DNA of 64,000 nt, taken from the NCBI RefSeq assembly GCF_041260155.1, contig NW_027248277.1, positions 25,060,322 through 25,124,321 of the forward strand, in the 5' to 3' direction. Below are positions 28,451 to 42,605 of this stretch, piece by piece (position 1 is the first letter of the stretch; each line of letters opens with the position of its first letter). The notes beneath the pieces are model-generated. The model had not been told where the DNA came from and ran no database searches. It was given only the letters and a program-made list of their open reading frames with translations. The translations under genes were made by a program, and so were the position numbers. The DNA comes from Ptychodera flava. Lineage: Eukaryota; Hemichordata; Enteropneusta; Ptychoderidae.

Positions 28451-31400
28451 AATTACCCTGAATGCATTGCGACACGCTTGTTACGTCAACGCTCAGCTCG
28501 GACGCGTTTTACGGACATTTCTTGTTTGTTTGTTTATTATGTTTTATTTTGTATTGCACAACTATGATATTGCGTTCAGCTACTAATAATTCTAGCTTTC
28601 TTTCGCTTTGTTTTTTGTTGCTTTTTGCTTTTTATTTTTCTCTAAATGCTCGCCGTACGTGGCGCTATACTGTTATGTCATGCGCCTTCCATATGGTTTA
28701 CACCGCTGATTTTCGCCGGAGTGCTCATGGGTTGAATGAGATTATCATGGCGGTGGATACGAACGCTTCCCTCGCATAGAGAGAGAAAAGTAGGCTTTGC
28801 GTAAGTTTACAAGCGCAGCTGGGTACATCGTGTACCTAGGCGAGGTGGGTGTGCTCGAAAACGAAGATCAATGCAAAATTTGGATTCAAAATCGGCTGTT
28901 TCAGCGGAGAAACTGCCCGCCGTATTTCTGAGGAGCCACCAGCGGTTTTTTCTATATCAGTCTGTAGGGCTGTGGTGGGAGGCCGTTTAACGCCGGTAAC
29001 ACACAGCCCTGCCATGCAGAGCTAGGCATTCATAGTGAACTGTCTGTCACCACACCGGCATGCGTTGGCTGCACGTAAAAGCAACTCAACTTTCCAAGAT
29101 CAAACGGTCAGTATCTTGTGAAAACACCGACATAGCAATGAAAATTGTTTTAGTCAGTGCTTTTAATCAAATGAAAATGCATGTGGCCTCGGTTTTCAAG
29201 TTCAACCGTGACGGCCTAGGTCCGATGTCTCCTCTCGTCTGATATACATTTCCGTGCGTTGTCGTCCCCGTATGTATCTGTTGCGTTTTTACCGTACATG
29301 TAGGCATTTGTAATCTGTGTACTGTAATTCCCCGGACTGCCTTGCTTTTAGTTGTATTCTGTTGTTACTGCTATCAGCCCTAACTATAGGTACGTGCTTG
29401 CATATTAAAATCCCAAGCACTCTTTCATTCTGCACCTATCTTCGTCACACATTCTCTTGTTTCTTCCGCTGCTCTGGTCTCTGGAACTTCGCTTTTGCTT
29501 GCAAATGCTTTCTAGTTTGTCCCTATTTTCAGTTCAAACTAATGGACAGCCAATTCGTGAGGTACTGAGACAAACAATGGACAACAACACCATTATGAGA
29601 CCACTTTCCAATTCCGTGGCACATATCTATCAGCCAGGTGAGGGAATCTGACCAGCAACGAGACAATGGTGATTACGATGCAGATTATGCATAGACAGAA
29701 ATACCTTAGAGTGTTGGTGCCGATGAATGCTAAGTTGCCGCCAAACGTAGTTTAGCACTAAGGCAAGCTGAAATAAAAGGGAAATGTAAAGCCTGATATA
29801 TCATCGTTCTTCATCACCGGTCCCAGCTGTCAATCTTTACGTCAGGATGTGCTTCGCCACGCTAAAGTGGATGTATTCAATATATGTTCAACAAAACGGA
29901 CAGTCAATCAAAAGCAATAATATTAAACGAGAGAGGCACAGTGCAGACAATATGCGATACACAAAGACTTTGTTTTCAGAGGGAACTGTATTAGTTTCAC
30001 GCCCCTTTGCATATCAAAGTAGGAACATGAATATTTGGTATAATGTCCTCAGCTCTTTCAGCCTTCATATTATCGACTTTATTCACCATTTGTTGTTAAG
30101 GTATGCTTTTCAGTGGCACATTATAATCATATAAACTTTCTGACCAATAAGCAATTTCGTATCATTCAACCGTAGGGATTTTATAGTGAACGATATCGTA
30201 TCCTTTTTCAAATGCCTTTGACTTTCTCAAATACAGACTTAGTATGACCCATGACTGGAAAAGTACTCGCGTGACTCTGCGATAGATAAATCATGACGAT
30301 GACTACAGTCTATCGTTGATCAAGTGACAGCTTTGCCTTTGTCCTCTATGATCGTTTTTTATCTTCTCGTCAACACACACGTGATTCCTACTGAAGTGTG
30401 CTTTGAATAACAAAATCAAAACTTTGTCGTGCCAAGTGACTTACTGACATAAAAGGGACAGATGCCGCCTTCCACTGCCAGTGCCCTCCCACCACCGCAC
30501 CAACTGGGAACATATTTTGTATGAATACCTTAATCTCCCCCTGCCGTATTGGCGACCGGCCGCTCCATTGTACGAGACATGCCAACCGTACTCACGCAGT
30601 ACCAAAGTTATGTTTTTGAGTTGAAATGTCCATTAAACAGTTGTAATAAACATAACATTCACAATGAATTGACAGTTTTTTTGTTTTATTTTGTTTTGTT
30701 TTTGTTTGTTTTGTTTTGTTTTGTTTTTTTTGGGGGGCTAAGGTTTTCATATCGGTAGTTCAACTGACTTTTCTTTGTAAAAGCAATAAGATTCCATATG
30801 TAAGATAAATTTGAAATTCTAAGAAATTTACCTTTATAATTTTATAAATATCAACGTTGTCATATCGAACAAATCTGCTAGATAATTGAAAATTTTCCAA
30901 AATGATTTACATATTTTACAATAGTGAAATAGCATCATTTAATAATAAGAATACAAATTACACGCATATTGTCCTATTTTCTTGAACATTTAATTAACAT
31001 TTTATTGCTGCCTGATGATCAAATATATATCTAACATGATGTTTATTGCTGCAGGAACCACAGAAACTACACATAGTTTACAAATCTCCGTATGTGTTTT
31101 GCAGTGATATGATAGCGTTTGTTACGTCTCACTACTAGGGTATAACGAGAGAATAAAAGTGCAAGTGTTTCAGTATTTATAAACAAAACAATATAAAATG
31201 TCAGACTGTGTATTGACTCTATGGCTTAGAATTAAGACTAGACAGGTGTAGGTGAGATGAGATTTTGCGTTCTAGATGTTTTCAAATTACGATATTGTCG
31301 ACACCAAATGTTCAAAGATCAGCATCAGTAAGTAGACTAATTCCTTGACCTTCAGTGATGCTGGCTTATCAAACATTAAGTCGATTTGTTCTTTAAAACA

Positions 31401-33984
31401 AACAGAAAAAACGTTTCATTTAATTTAAGGCTGTCACAATAGTTGTTACCTATCACGAAATATTGATTCCCTATCAGTAATAAAACAAAGGCAAACTGAT
31501 ATGGCTGTTTCTGGTGTAATTTTTGATAAATACAATGAGAATCTGATGAAAATTCAAACACAACACTACTCTTAACATTTGTGGAGATTCAATGCAGGGT
31601 TGATGTGCTGGAAATTTTACGAGAGAGGGCGCTCTAAAATTGTGTAAATTATTCAGGCAATTCAACCTCAGCCATGAATACTGAGGGCGCACTAAAGTCA
31701 CATTAAAAAAGAGCAGTCGTCGGACAGAGAAAGGAACGTTAAAACCAGATGTAAATTAGAGGCACATGACCAACGTCAATTCAAAACAACCTCATAAGCC
31801 TGAATGTATATTTCACAACCTTTGACACACCAGCATGATAGTCAAGATGTCGCTGTCATTTCTGACGCCCACACATTGACGGTCAAAGTTTAGTGTAAAC
31901 AAGGACAAGCTGAAGTCTATGATAACAGAGAAGAAGAATCTATTGTGCACTAATGTATATACTATAGTCTGTGTTTTCATTTGATAGCCGATAAAGTACG
32001 TAAAAGAAATGTTTTCTGTCTTATTTAGTCCCTACGTTATGCACGAAGTAAAACCATTAGAGTTCCCTTACTTCTCTGAGAAATTTAGCTACAATTTTTA
32101 CACCATCTACAATTTCTACTGCCACAGTGAGTGACAAAATGGCAATAGCACTCATGATAAAATGCACATTATACCGGAGAAGTCAGTGAAAAACTCTTAA
32201 TAAGAATCTGTAGGAAGGTACATGTGGCAGACATACAACCGACTATGATAAATCCACCGAAACACTTTCGAAAATCGTCATTCACTTAATTAGTATCCTT
32301 ATCTATTGATACACAGACTCTAAGCTTGCGCATGTTGCCCCAAGTTAATGTATCTTTAAGTATTATATGAAGTCGGAAATGCCGGACTAGGAAATGTCTT
32401 GAATATCACACTTATTAGTGGAAAATCTCAACGAACTCTTTCGATTCTGATTTCTTCCTACACAAAGAGTAGACAGTCAAGTTACAAGTGAGCACGAGTC
32501 TCACTCATGGTACAGGGAAATGTACTTTTACCAGTTATGTTCCTATTACGTGATTCATATTGTGACTTCCAGTTCAACCTGTTTCATTTCAGTCTCAGTA
32601 ACACGATTGTCCCCTTTGAAAATATTCATGTGGACACAGACATCGTCTTTCTCTCGTCACCTTTTTTTAAGATTTCAAACACATTTCGTCAAGATTGGTC
32701 TAGCTTAATGGTTTTTTTTAAATCATCGTTTCAAAGTCAATGTCACGTTACCATTAGATGCACAACTTTTCCATGTCGTTGGTACACTCTCTGTGAACTT
32801 TGACCCGGAAAAAAACAACGATACCTTTTTGTATGCCAATTTGTAGAATCCCTGTTGTAGCGTTCTTGTTAAGTCGCATCTATACTACGCTAAAACGGAC
32901 AATGAGGTTTTTTGAAAACTTGAAAAAATAATTAAAAAATAATTAAGATTTATCGAAATGTTCGTGACGAAAGCAATAAATAGGGAAACATTGTTTCTGT
33001 TATAGCAGATAAAGTAGAAGTGAAGGTAGACGAACCTTTTTAAAACCAAGATAAAGAAAACAGAACGAAAAACAGTTCCCACTTTACGAAAAGTTGAGGT
33101 GAAATGAGTTTTTTCTTAAAAATCATGGAATCAATTTTTTTCTTTTCAAATTTCAAAAAAAAGTGCTTGAAAATCCTAACACAAATTAATGTGGTTTCAT
33201 TTTTCTATTTTTCTATGAAAAAAGAGAGTCCATCTTGATACAAATATGGCTATGTAACATTTTCTGATGAAAAATGTGACCCGAGAAATTACTGCACATG
33301 AAATTTATTTTTTTCCAAGGAAAAGTCCACAAAACACATACATGATTAGCAGTACTTGCCTTATATTATAAAAAATTTCAATTTCAGAGTAAGGTGATTC
33401 AGTTTGTCAACCATTGTCGAAAAATTGCAACATTTATACTCTGTTCAAATCTCAACTTTAGTTGACAACACTTCAAAGTCAAATAATCTGATTAAACACT
33501 ACTTATATAGTCAGTTCCAAATCTGAACAATTGTTGACGATACTTCACATGGTGAACTCGTCTGTTCTAATGCTATTGGCCATACTCAGTTATGACTGTT
33601 TAGACATTTCCTTAATTGAATCACCATCACTAGAGGACAATATGTGTAAATATAGAATGTGTGCACAGATAAAGGTAATAGTGAAATTCTTTGTGGAAAA
33701 AATGAAAGTGACAGGCATAAATTACATTCAATTACAATTCACAACATCATTTATTGACATATATATAAAGAATTTAACATTTCAATGAGTACATGTAGTA
33801 GTAATATACATTACAAAATATATTCACAAATACATTGTACATTATGTTAAGAGAGCATCTGATTGAAAGAAAAGTCAATGTTTGTGTTACATCAGGTACA
33901 AATATATTCAAACAAAATATATCTCAAAATTACAGTTATAATTTGCCATACTTAGATTGAATGCTTTTCTACACTGAGCCATTA
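28447..33984. other. Gene-poor region
   Basis: No convincing exon was found. It includes a GC-richer patch at 28840-29060, a T/G-rich low-complexity tract at about 30672-30736, and AT-rich DNA otherwise. Confidence 0.4.
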
Positions 33985-34713
33985 GGCTGCATTGACAAAC
34001 AGCTCTGGAGGGGGGATTCCCAAATAAGTTCATTCAGATTTTTTCAAATACCCCCTAACAAATTTTAAATTAAAATTACAATGTGTTCAAACCCCCTCCC
34101 CTCCCTTCTGACTTGCTATAATTTTTAGTCACTCCCAAAGGAAGGCAAAATGTGGCCAATATAATGCTTTGTCTGAAAATATCAAATCATAATGCATGCG
34201 AGGCTATTGGGCAAATTATTCAATTTGTTCCCATAAAAACAAGCTATACCTTTACATTTATATGTGTGTGATAATTCATTTAAATGTACTTTGCTTGAAT
34301 TGGCAGGCAAAAACTGCATATGTGTACAAGAAATGTTGATCCCTATACATTGGAGTCTATGGCAAAACTGTGAATATTTTTTCCTAATTTAAAACTGCAA
34401 TATTGGTGCATTTATGGACCTGAATAATTGACATAATTATTAGAAGATGGTAATTACAATGTATATGTGCTTGTGAGTACATGAAATTTCATGTACTCAT
34501 AAGTACATATAACTATGTCACGCCGCAAATGGAAATGGCTGGAAATGAAAGTGCCAGAAGGTATTTTGAAAGGAATTTGATATTCAATAAATTTTCAAGT
34601 CTCCCATCCTTTGCAATGTCAATTTTTTATGATGCCCCGGCATGTTTAAATTTTTTCAAGTCTTCCCTGAAATCTCCTGCCCTTCACCTCCAGAGGTGTT
34701 TATGAATGCAGCC
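33985..34713. mobile_element. PIF/Harbinger-type MITE, 729 bp
   Basis: Inverted ends start GGCTGCATT and share CTCTGGAGG about 18 nt further in. TTA flanks both sides (33982-33984 and 34714-34716), the 3-bp target duplication usual for PIF/Harbinger. There is no transposase. A perfect 26-bp palindrome lies inside at 34474-34499. Confidence 0.6.
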
Positions 34714-35730
34714 TTAAGTTTAAATTTCAACCCTTCCACCTTACAATTAACATATCATTATTTTTGCAATGTTACAACAATTTAGCAATATCTAGTAGTA
34801 ATGCTTTCAACAAATTCTCAACAGATAATACATTGTATATACATGCTACTGCAATGTAATTGACTGGTAAAAAGCAGATGATATACAATATACATAGTTC
34901 TTAGCAAATGAATGCAAATTCTTGGTGTCTTTGAATTATCATTGTAAGTTGATGGTCCTGATACATGATGATGAACCATACACTGGGTGGCCACAAAGTT
35001 AAGTGTAGCACTGGAGACCTACTATACTATTTTCAAATTGAAAGACAGAGTTTTACATCATACTACAAGTGACCTTGCAGCCAGCGTACGGTGTATATAG
35101 CCCTACACAGAAGTGTCAGAGAAAAATGAAAACCTAATCATGTAAGAACAAATCTGATACAGAATAAAATGTAATCATGTTGATTGATATGAAGGGGCTT
35201 AATCATTACATACAGATACATGTATATGTAGCATCACACTTAAATAAAAAATAATATGGTAACTAATGAATGTGGATTGTGAAAAGTTATAATAATTTTG
35301 GAAGGAAATTTGATGAACAAGTCTTTGAACACATACCCCTCTTGTTAAACTGATAAAAATTTCAAAGGGTTTTAAAAGATGAGGAAAATGAACAGTTGTG
35401 AATGACAACAAAATGGACTGCAGAGTGCCCTGTGTGGAGTTTCCATAAACAATTAAATTTTCAATTCTGTTTATTAGTCCCTACATGTATGGAAATACAT
35501 GTTGTGTGCTAAAAAATTTATGTGACTTTGTAGCTGCCACAGAGACCTATGAAGTCACTGAGGTGAAAAAGAATGTGATTGTTAGAGTTTCACTGTTGTC
35601 CAAATTGTTGCTTCAGTACTACTAATGTTGAATTCAGGTCAGCACAGATAGCTATTTTTGACCCCTAACCGTATTGAGAAAGTGTTAGATTAAATTATTC
35701 TTCAAGCATTTAATACTTAAATTGCTGTCA

Positions 35731-35794
35731 ACAAGAAGAACACATTGTCTACAAGAGAGAACACATTGTCTACAAGAGAGAACACATTGTCTCC
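35731..35794. repeat. Three-copy 21-bp tandem repeat
   Basis: The unit ACAAGAGAGAACACATTGTC plus T is repeated three times with one variant in the first copy. Confidence 0.8.
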
Positions 35795-37083
35795 AATCTA
35801 CCGTCAAAATATCCTTGCCATGTTACAACAATTAAAAACATCCACTACACTTGGCTCCTTCAGTTCTAGCCTGAGAAAAACAATAGCCATCTAACGAAGC
35901 AAATACCGCAAGTGATCTGTTGAAATATTGTGACTGCTTAAGGATTGATGTAAAAAGTGTTATGTTAACCCTTTTCGTGCCAGACAGTATCACTTCCCCA
36001 TCAGCTAAGTCAGTAAAAAGCGGTATTGAGCCAAAACATGACGTATTTTCACCCACTTGGCTTGATAAAAAAATCAAGTTTATAGAATTTATGTTTTCAA
36101 CAGCCTTCAAATGTACAGTATTATGTTAAAATACATAATATGGAATATGTTGTGTTTCATTATTTTAACCATCTTGACCTGGTGGTGAAATATGACTTGG
36201 CAGGAAAAGGGTTAATGTAAGTAATATCAATTTTCAGAATTGAATAATTTCTGCATGTTTATCATGGCACATTTGCAAATGTTGAAGATTCAAGCAATGG
36301 CCTTTTCTATTTAAATTTTATTTTTTTTATAAAAGTATATCAATGCTCTCTTTTGACAGTAAGCATACATGTATCAAAGTAAACATGATTTCATCTTTTG
36401 TTTTGGTTTACAGAGTTGAAATAATTCAATCATATGTGAGTTGTACATGTACATATACATGTATGGGTCCTATCTCAGCCACCAGCAATTAATCAGATTG
36501 TGAAGAAAATATTGCACATTAGTACTCTGCCATAGAACAGTGTATAGAATTGAATGAAATCATTTTCTAAATGTGTAACACAATCTTGACAAGCTAAAAA
36601 CCCACAAAAACTAGACTGAATTGAAAAGTCTGAAACTGTACGTAATCAGTATTGCCAAACAAATTCCTGTATAACTGCTACATTCTTTTATAATTATGCA
36701 AAATACACATCACATAAAAAGCTACATGTATTTAACTACATGTATACAAGTATGAGCTAAAGACACCCCTTAGAGTCCTTGTTTCAATATTCAAAGCAAC
36801 TGAACCAGTATTTTGTCAGGGGAATTTCTCGTATCTTTGACCATGACTTCAATCTTACTGTACATGTATCAAAAGATGTCAATTTGAATTTTGTTCGCTA
36901 CATGTATCCATTCTAAAACCAAATTGGAGGAAGGAAAAGGAAAACTCTGTGACAATGTTCTTAAATCAACGAAGTTGAAAGCTTCAAACATTTTTGAGTA
37001 TTTGTAGAATCTACCTAAACTATAGTCCCTTGATTTTCTTTGACATATGATGTAGCTTTTCCATCAAGGGTTTGACTACTTAC

Positions 37084-37245
37084 TCCTCAATATGGTCTTG
37101 AAGTCTTGGCAAGTATTCTGGGTCCCATCCGTTTTGTTTCCGTCATCAATGTCTATCAACTCTACACACAATGAAGTACTGTTCATGTGCCCATGTAATT
37201 CTTCAGCCTCTATTGTGTTGTTGGTGTCCTTCTCATGGCAATGAT
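37084..37245 (-). CDS. Internal exon of an unidentified secreted or membrane protein
   Basis: A 162-nt open segment lies between a clear acceptor (TTTGATTGTAG) and a strong donor (GGA/GTAAGT), entering and leaving in phase 1. It encodes about 54 residues with three cysteines (HCHEK, SLCVEL, NTCQDF) and three N-glycosylation sequons (NNT, NST, NKT), so it is probably extracellular. Two upstream signal-peptide-like segments (45483-45444 and one ending at 39518) also end in phase 1 with G, and either would join in frame. No family was recognised. Confidence 0.4.
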
Positions 37246-39517
37246 CTACAATCAAAGATAATAAAACACACATATAATATTATTAGTTGAGCCATACAAA
37301 CCAAACAGCATACAAAATATGTATTGACATGTAATTGAAAGAAAAAACAAAAATATTTAAATTCACTATGTACCATGTGTATGATTACTCTCATTTTCAG
37401 TACTGTACACCAGAACATCGTCAGCTCAATTCTGGCTGTCTTCACATTTATGACCATTTCATAGATTTATATCATGACCCCTATGTGACTATGCTTCTAT
37501 TTTTTGTTTTTGGTGAGGGGTCCAAGGGAAAGTAGATCCAGCAGTTTAGTCAAGGTGTAATAAGCTGTTTGTCTCAAAGCAACTGACACTGGCATTTCAG
37601 TACAGTATTATAATTATAGCTGGCTGTCACATGTACCTGTACAGTGTAGTTTTCACTTACTCTTTCATTTAAAACTCCAGAATTACCTTTGCAATTAAAA
37701 TACCAGAGTATGAAAGACCTACTTATTGCAAGTGTTCAGCATCAAATGTATGTTGACTGGTACACAACTGTACATGTACTATTTAAGTCTCTTTATATTT
37801 GTCAGTTCACATTTAATTCATTTTTCTCTAATCATTTAAATATAACGGAGAGCTCTTTTGTTAGTGTTAAATGAATTTACAAAACATAAAATTTGTATAT
37901 TGTGAAAGATAATGTGGTACTTTTGGTGAAAATACAGGCAATTATTCAGAGTGCAATCAGTTCAACAAACTTGTGGTAGGGAACATGTAAGAGAAGTGTT
38001 AGTTATCAAATGCTTCATTGCACCATGATTGGATTTGTTTAAATGGCAAAGTTCTTGTCAGTTTTCTCAGGAAATTGCAAACTGTACACTACTTTTACAT
38101 TGACAGTTTGCATCAACATGGCCTAATTAAATTTGAGGTTTAAAAGATACAAATTTTGTGCATGTCTCTGAAAAACCACTGAACTTAGTAAAATTATATG
38201 TACTTATAGGTTTTCCTAACACAAGGCTAGACGACCTTCAGTGCTGGCAAAATTCTGGTGCCACAATGAATGGCTCTGACTCTGTGAGCTGGAAAATTTC
38301 AGTGAAATCCTAATATATTTTATATTTCAATACAAGATATTGGCAATGGGAGAAGTGGGCCTGAGAAACGCACATGCATGTACTGTAGAAGCAGAGGTGC
38401 AATGTTAAAAGAAAATGTACCTTGGTAATTTGCAATATTATACCGTGTATGTCTGTATAATTACACAATGGAGTATAAAAAGACCTGAAGGGCGATGCTG
38501 AATGTAATTGAAATGTAAATGTCTACAGTTGAATGTCTGTTGATCAAATGGACATGCCTAAAATTTACAAAGTGTCCCTTGGCATAATACATGTACATTT
38601 CAAAGTAACAACCCCCTCCCCCTCGCCCAAGGACTCCTCCCTTGCTATTTGAAGATTGAGCTTTACTGGTCAATGTTTGTTTGATTTGAACCAAAAGGGT
38701 GTTTGGATAAAGATTACAAAGTTGACATACCTTTGTATAGGCATGGAAGAGTGTGTGAATGAGATACCTCCACTACACTACATTCCTGGCCGGCCGCAAC
38801 AGTGAACCGAAGTGGTCAAATTCCTGAGATGAACAAGTATGTCGGTTATACATACACGCTGTTTAAAGTCACGATTCGACTGTGGTCAAAAGTACATGTT
38901 GTGTAAGGTGCTTGAGTCTAAAGCCGGCTGTTTTTTCTGCAACTGCACGCCATTATCCATGACCTGGATAAGCAGGTCTGAGCGACGATCCACTGCATAA
39001 TTGTTACATCACGCACAGTTCACTGCATAAGCTGTCGCCTTGAAGACTGGTCGAATAAATGTTGAATTGTGCGAATCTTTGACGATGGTATGATACGCAG
39101 CATGGTCCCTCCACAAAATCGTGCACGCAGCCACTGTGCATGACCACGGTCCCTCCACAAAAACCGTGACATGACTTATGCGTTCCGCCGGTTTCTGTCT
39201 GTGTGTCGAGATTCAGTTCATATTTACCTTTTACCTTAGTGAAGGTCAAGGGTCGGGTAGTCCATTGTAAAAAGGGAAGGACAGTAGGGAACAGATCTTG
39301 TACTGCCTTTTAAGTGTAAGGTGTGCATTTCTCTCTTGAGTATAATTCTATTGTATATCACTTACAATCACTACTGTGTTTTCGTCCTGTGATATAGTTT
39401 CAGCTTTAAGATTGCAATATTTTTTCTGGCGGCATGGCACAAGGAACTGACCCCTACCTATTTTAATAGTATATACTCGTATATACAGTTACGTCACAAC
39501 ACACCCAGCTTACATAC

Positions 39518-39610
39518 CAAAGCAGTGCACAGCTGCACTCAAGGACAAAGAAAAAGCCGCTGCGAAGATTATTTTGACCGTGAGACTAGAAGCGAGATGT
39601 CTCAATGCGA
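39518..39610 (-). other. Signal-peptide-like segment with splice donor, no ATG
   Basis: The minus strand reads LASSLTVKIIFAAAFSLSLS then AAVHCF, and ends TTTG/GTATGT in phase 1. This matches the phase of the exon at 37245-37084. The frame has no ATG before an upstream stop, so it may be a missed upstream exon, a sequence error or chance. Confidence 0.25.
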
Positions 39611-40855
39611 TGTTTGACTTCGTTTGCTACCTCCATCGTTTGACTCGGGTCACTGATCGTTACTGCACCGGCACACGGCAGGTACTTTTTCCCTTCAATG
39701 GAGGTAATCCCCGGAGGTAATCCGAGCGCTTTGGACGATCTGCCTCAAATCATATGAACGTTGTACTTATCGCGGCTAATAACAGCAGCAGCTTTACAAA
39801 GGAATGCAATGCAACATTCTGCAATTGAGACGAGAAGGAATACCCGACAAGCTGTAAACAAAACATCGGATGAAACAGTTGAAGGTACAGGCCTAGGTCA
39901 TCTATTTTGAAGTTAACAAGGGGTCAAACATTTAAACATGCATATTGCATACCTATGGTGCAAGGAGAAACTCATCATTACACGGGGGGGGGGGGGAGGT
40001 GCGGTTTGAGGTGTACCCATCCAAGTTGAGCTTGAAGTTTCCAAAATGTTGAGTAAAAAGGGGGTACCTTTAAGAAACTTCACTAATAATATTATAAGCA
40101 ACATATGCTCACTTTAGCAATTTTGCATTTTACTTTTATGAACCATGTGTCAGTGACATCCAAAAACATTAAGGGACACTGTTGCATGAATATTCTAATG
40201 CCATAAAATTGTAGGTAAAATAATTTACTCCTTGTCAAGGCTTTGAACAAATTAAGATGAACACTTTCAGGCCAATGTATGTTATGTGCTGCATATAATT
40301 TATTCTATTTCAAACTCACAACAGCTTGGTAATTTTACTCCAGTGATATGAACAATGGTGGTTGTCATTACAATCGATATGTTACAATGCTTGTCATGAA
40401 TTTAGTGGAAATTCTGACCCATTGTCATAGCAAGCATACTAAAATATTTGTAACTGCATTGGTGTTAATTGAAACACGAGGCCTCAAATGGAAAATAATA
40501 AGTTAACACACTGGAAAACGTTTTTACAGGTGTACAGGGAAACAACATGGGTTGAGATGGACGTGCATTATTTATGTCTTTACATTGCAACAGGCATGAA
40601 CGTGCATACATATGCACATCATAGTCCCTGTATGTACTGTACTACTACATATGTACATATATGTATATTCACATATATATACCGTGCAAATGTGTGAATA
40701 GACATGTAGTACAGACAGACAATGAGAAGACAATGATAGAGTGACTGTGTACAGGCATACAGTGTAGCTCTGAAAAATTGTGCAAATTTTTCTGTGCAGC
40801 ACACTTGCATACATAGACATACTATATACGCGCACCTACACACATACACACACAA

Positions 40856-40992
<137 letters not shown>

Positions 40993-42605
40993 GTGTGTGA
41001 TTCCTTAAAACATCTCCTTTGGGAGAATAGCCAGTGTAAAATCTGAGGTCTTTTTCTCGGAAGAAAAAAGGCAAACAGGACAGCACATGTCAAACCAACT
41101 TTAACCGAATTCGGGGAACGTGGGTTCAAGTCCTACACGGTAATTTTTCAAGGCCCCCTAAAAAATTTACAGTGTAGAGACACTCAGATGTAGTTGTGTG
41201 ACTTTTCTCATTACATGAAATTTCCTCACTACACAACACTGGGAAACTGCCATATTACAAAACACCTTCACTTTCATGCAGTACAGAAAGACAAACTGAT
41301 GACAATGATGGGAGGGAGTTTGTACAGGCATACATTTACAAGTAGCTCTGAGAAATCTTGCAGATTTCTGTGTAATTAACAGAGGACACACAAGCTGATA
41401 TACAAACACATGCATATAGACTGTACATTACCAAAACTGGGGAAACTGTTTAACTTGAATTCTAGTCCGGACCAGAATTCATTTGTCAACAATGGCAATG
41501 CAGTTTACACATGTACAAGCTGAATTGACAGGCTTAAAACCCTGCACGCAAACGTACTCATGGGAGTAAGACAAGACAATCTGGCTGAAATTTGGTAAAA
41601 GTCATAAACATTTAGCATTTCTTGGCCTTTAATGTTTACATTTGAATTCTAGTCTGCACCAGAATTCACTCATCAATAATACACTTTTCACATGTACATT
41701 TTCAGTTAAACATGCGTGTTCAGGCTGAAGTGACAGGCTGAATACTGTGTATCTTTAATACCTTAGGAATAGAACATTGCAATAAAAAAGAAGAATAGTA
41801 AAAAACCATCACAATTTACAGTTTCTGTACTTGAAATTTATCTTCTATGAATATGAAAACACCTGGTGATCAAAAGATAGAAGTTTCAAATACTGATATA
41901 TTATTGGATGGCACTGTATATATGTAGATTTATTCATGTTTGTAAAGAATTTAAGAGGATGTAATTACATATTTTGTAACATTCTTTGAAACCACTTTTG
42001 TGACAGTTTTTCAAACTTTTTCCTTTATATTCTTTGATATCACTTTCCATTCAGGTGTGGACAAATATATAATTGTTCAAAGGTCAAATGAGAAAGTCTG
42101 TGTCAAATCAGACATTATTATCATTAGACTTTGACACACAGAGGATAGATTACTGCTTTAGCACATGATAATTGGGAGGGTGGAACTTTGTCATGCAAAA
42201 ACACTTGAAGGGTCACGCTTTTGTGTAGCATCACTTTGAAAAGATTTGCCATCCATAGTAATTTCAGTCCAGTCTTTACAAAGATACAAATGTATGTTGT
42301 TAATATTTTCTATGTATTTCCAATGATTTTCTATAAATGTATGCAGCCCTGTAAATTTGCATAAATCTTAATGGTCCCATGTGTTTGTAGTTTGTATGAT
42401 CTTATTTCTGTCAATTTTAATTAAAAAATACATTTATTTTAACTAGAAATGCATTATCTCTCCTGTTATATGTATTCAATAGTGTAAGCACTATTTTTAT
42501 TTTAAAGTTATTTATGCACTGCTACACATGGTAAAACCACAACACTCACCAGTAAATTTTGTGTCACTTGAAAGTGAACAGATGACATTAGCTTAAGTTC
42601 AACTC

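Noticed and set aside
28940-29000. AGGGCTGTG and CACAGCCCT inverted pair in a GC-rich patch
   Set aside because: Only a 9-bp stem, with no flanking duplication or related copy in the window.
33059-33095. About 36 bp shared in inverse orientation with 44432-44470
   Set aside because: Similarity does not extend on either side, so no element could be defined.
41095-41140. GGGTTCAAGTCC resembling a tRNA B box
   Set aside because: No A box at the right distance and no pairing acceptor stem.
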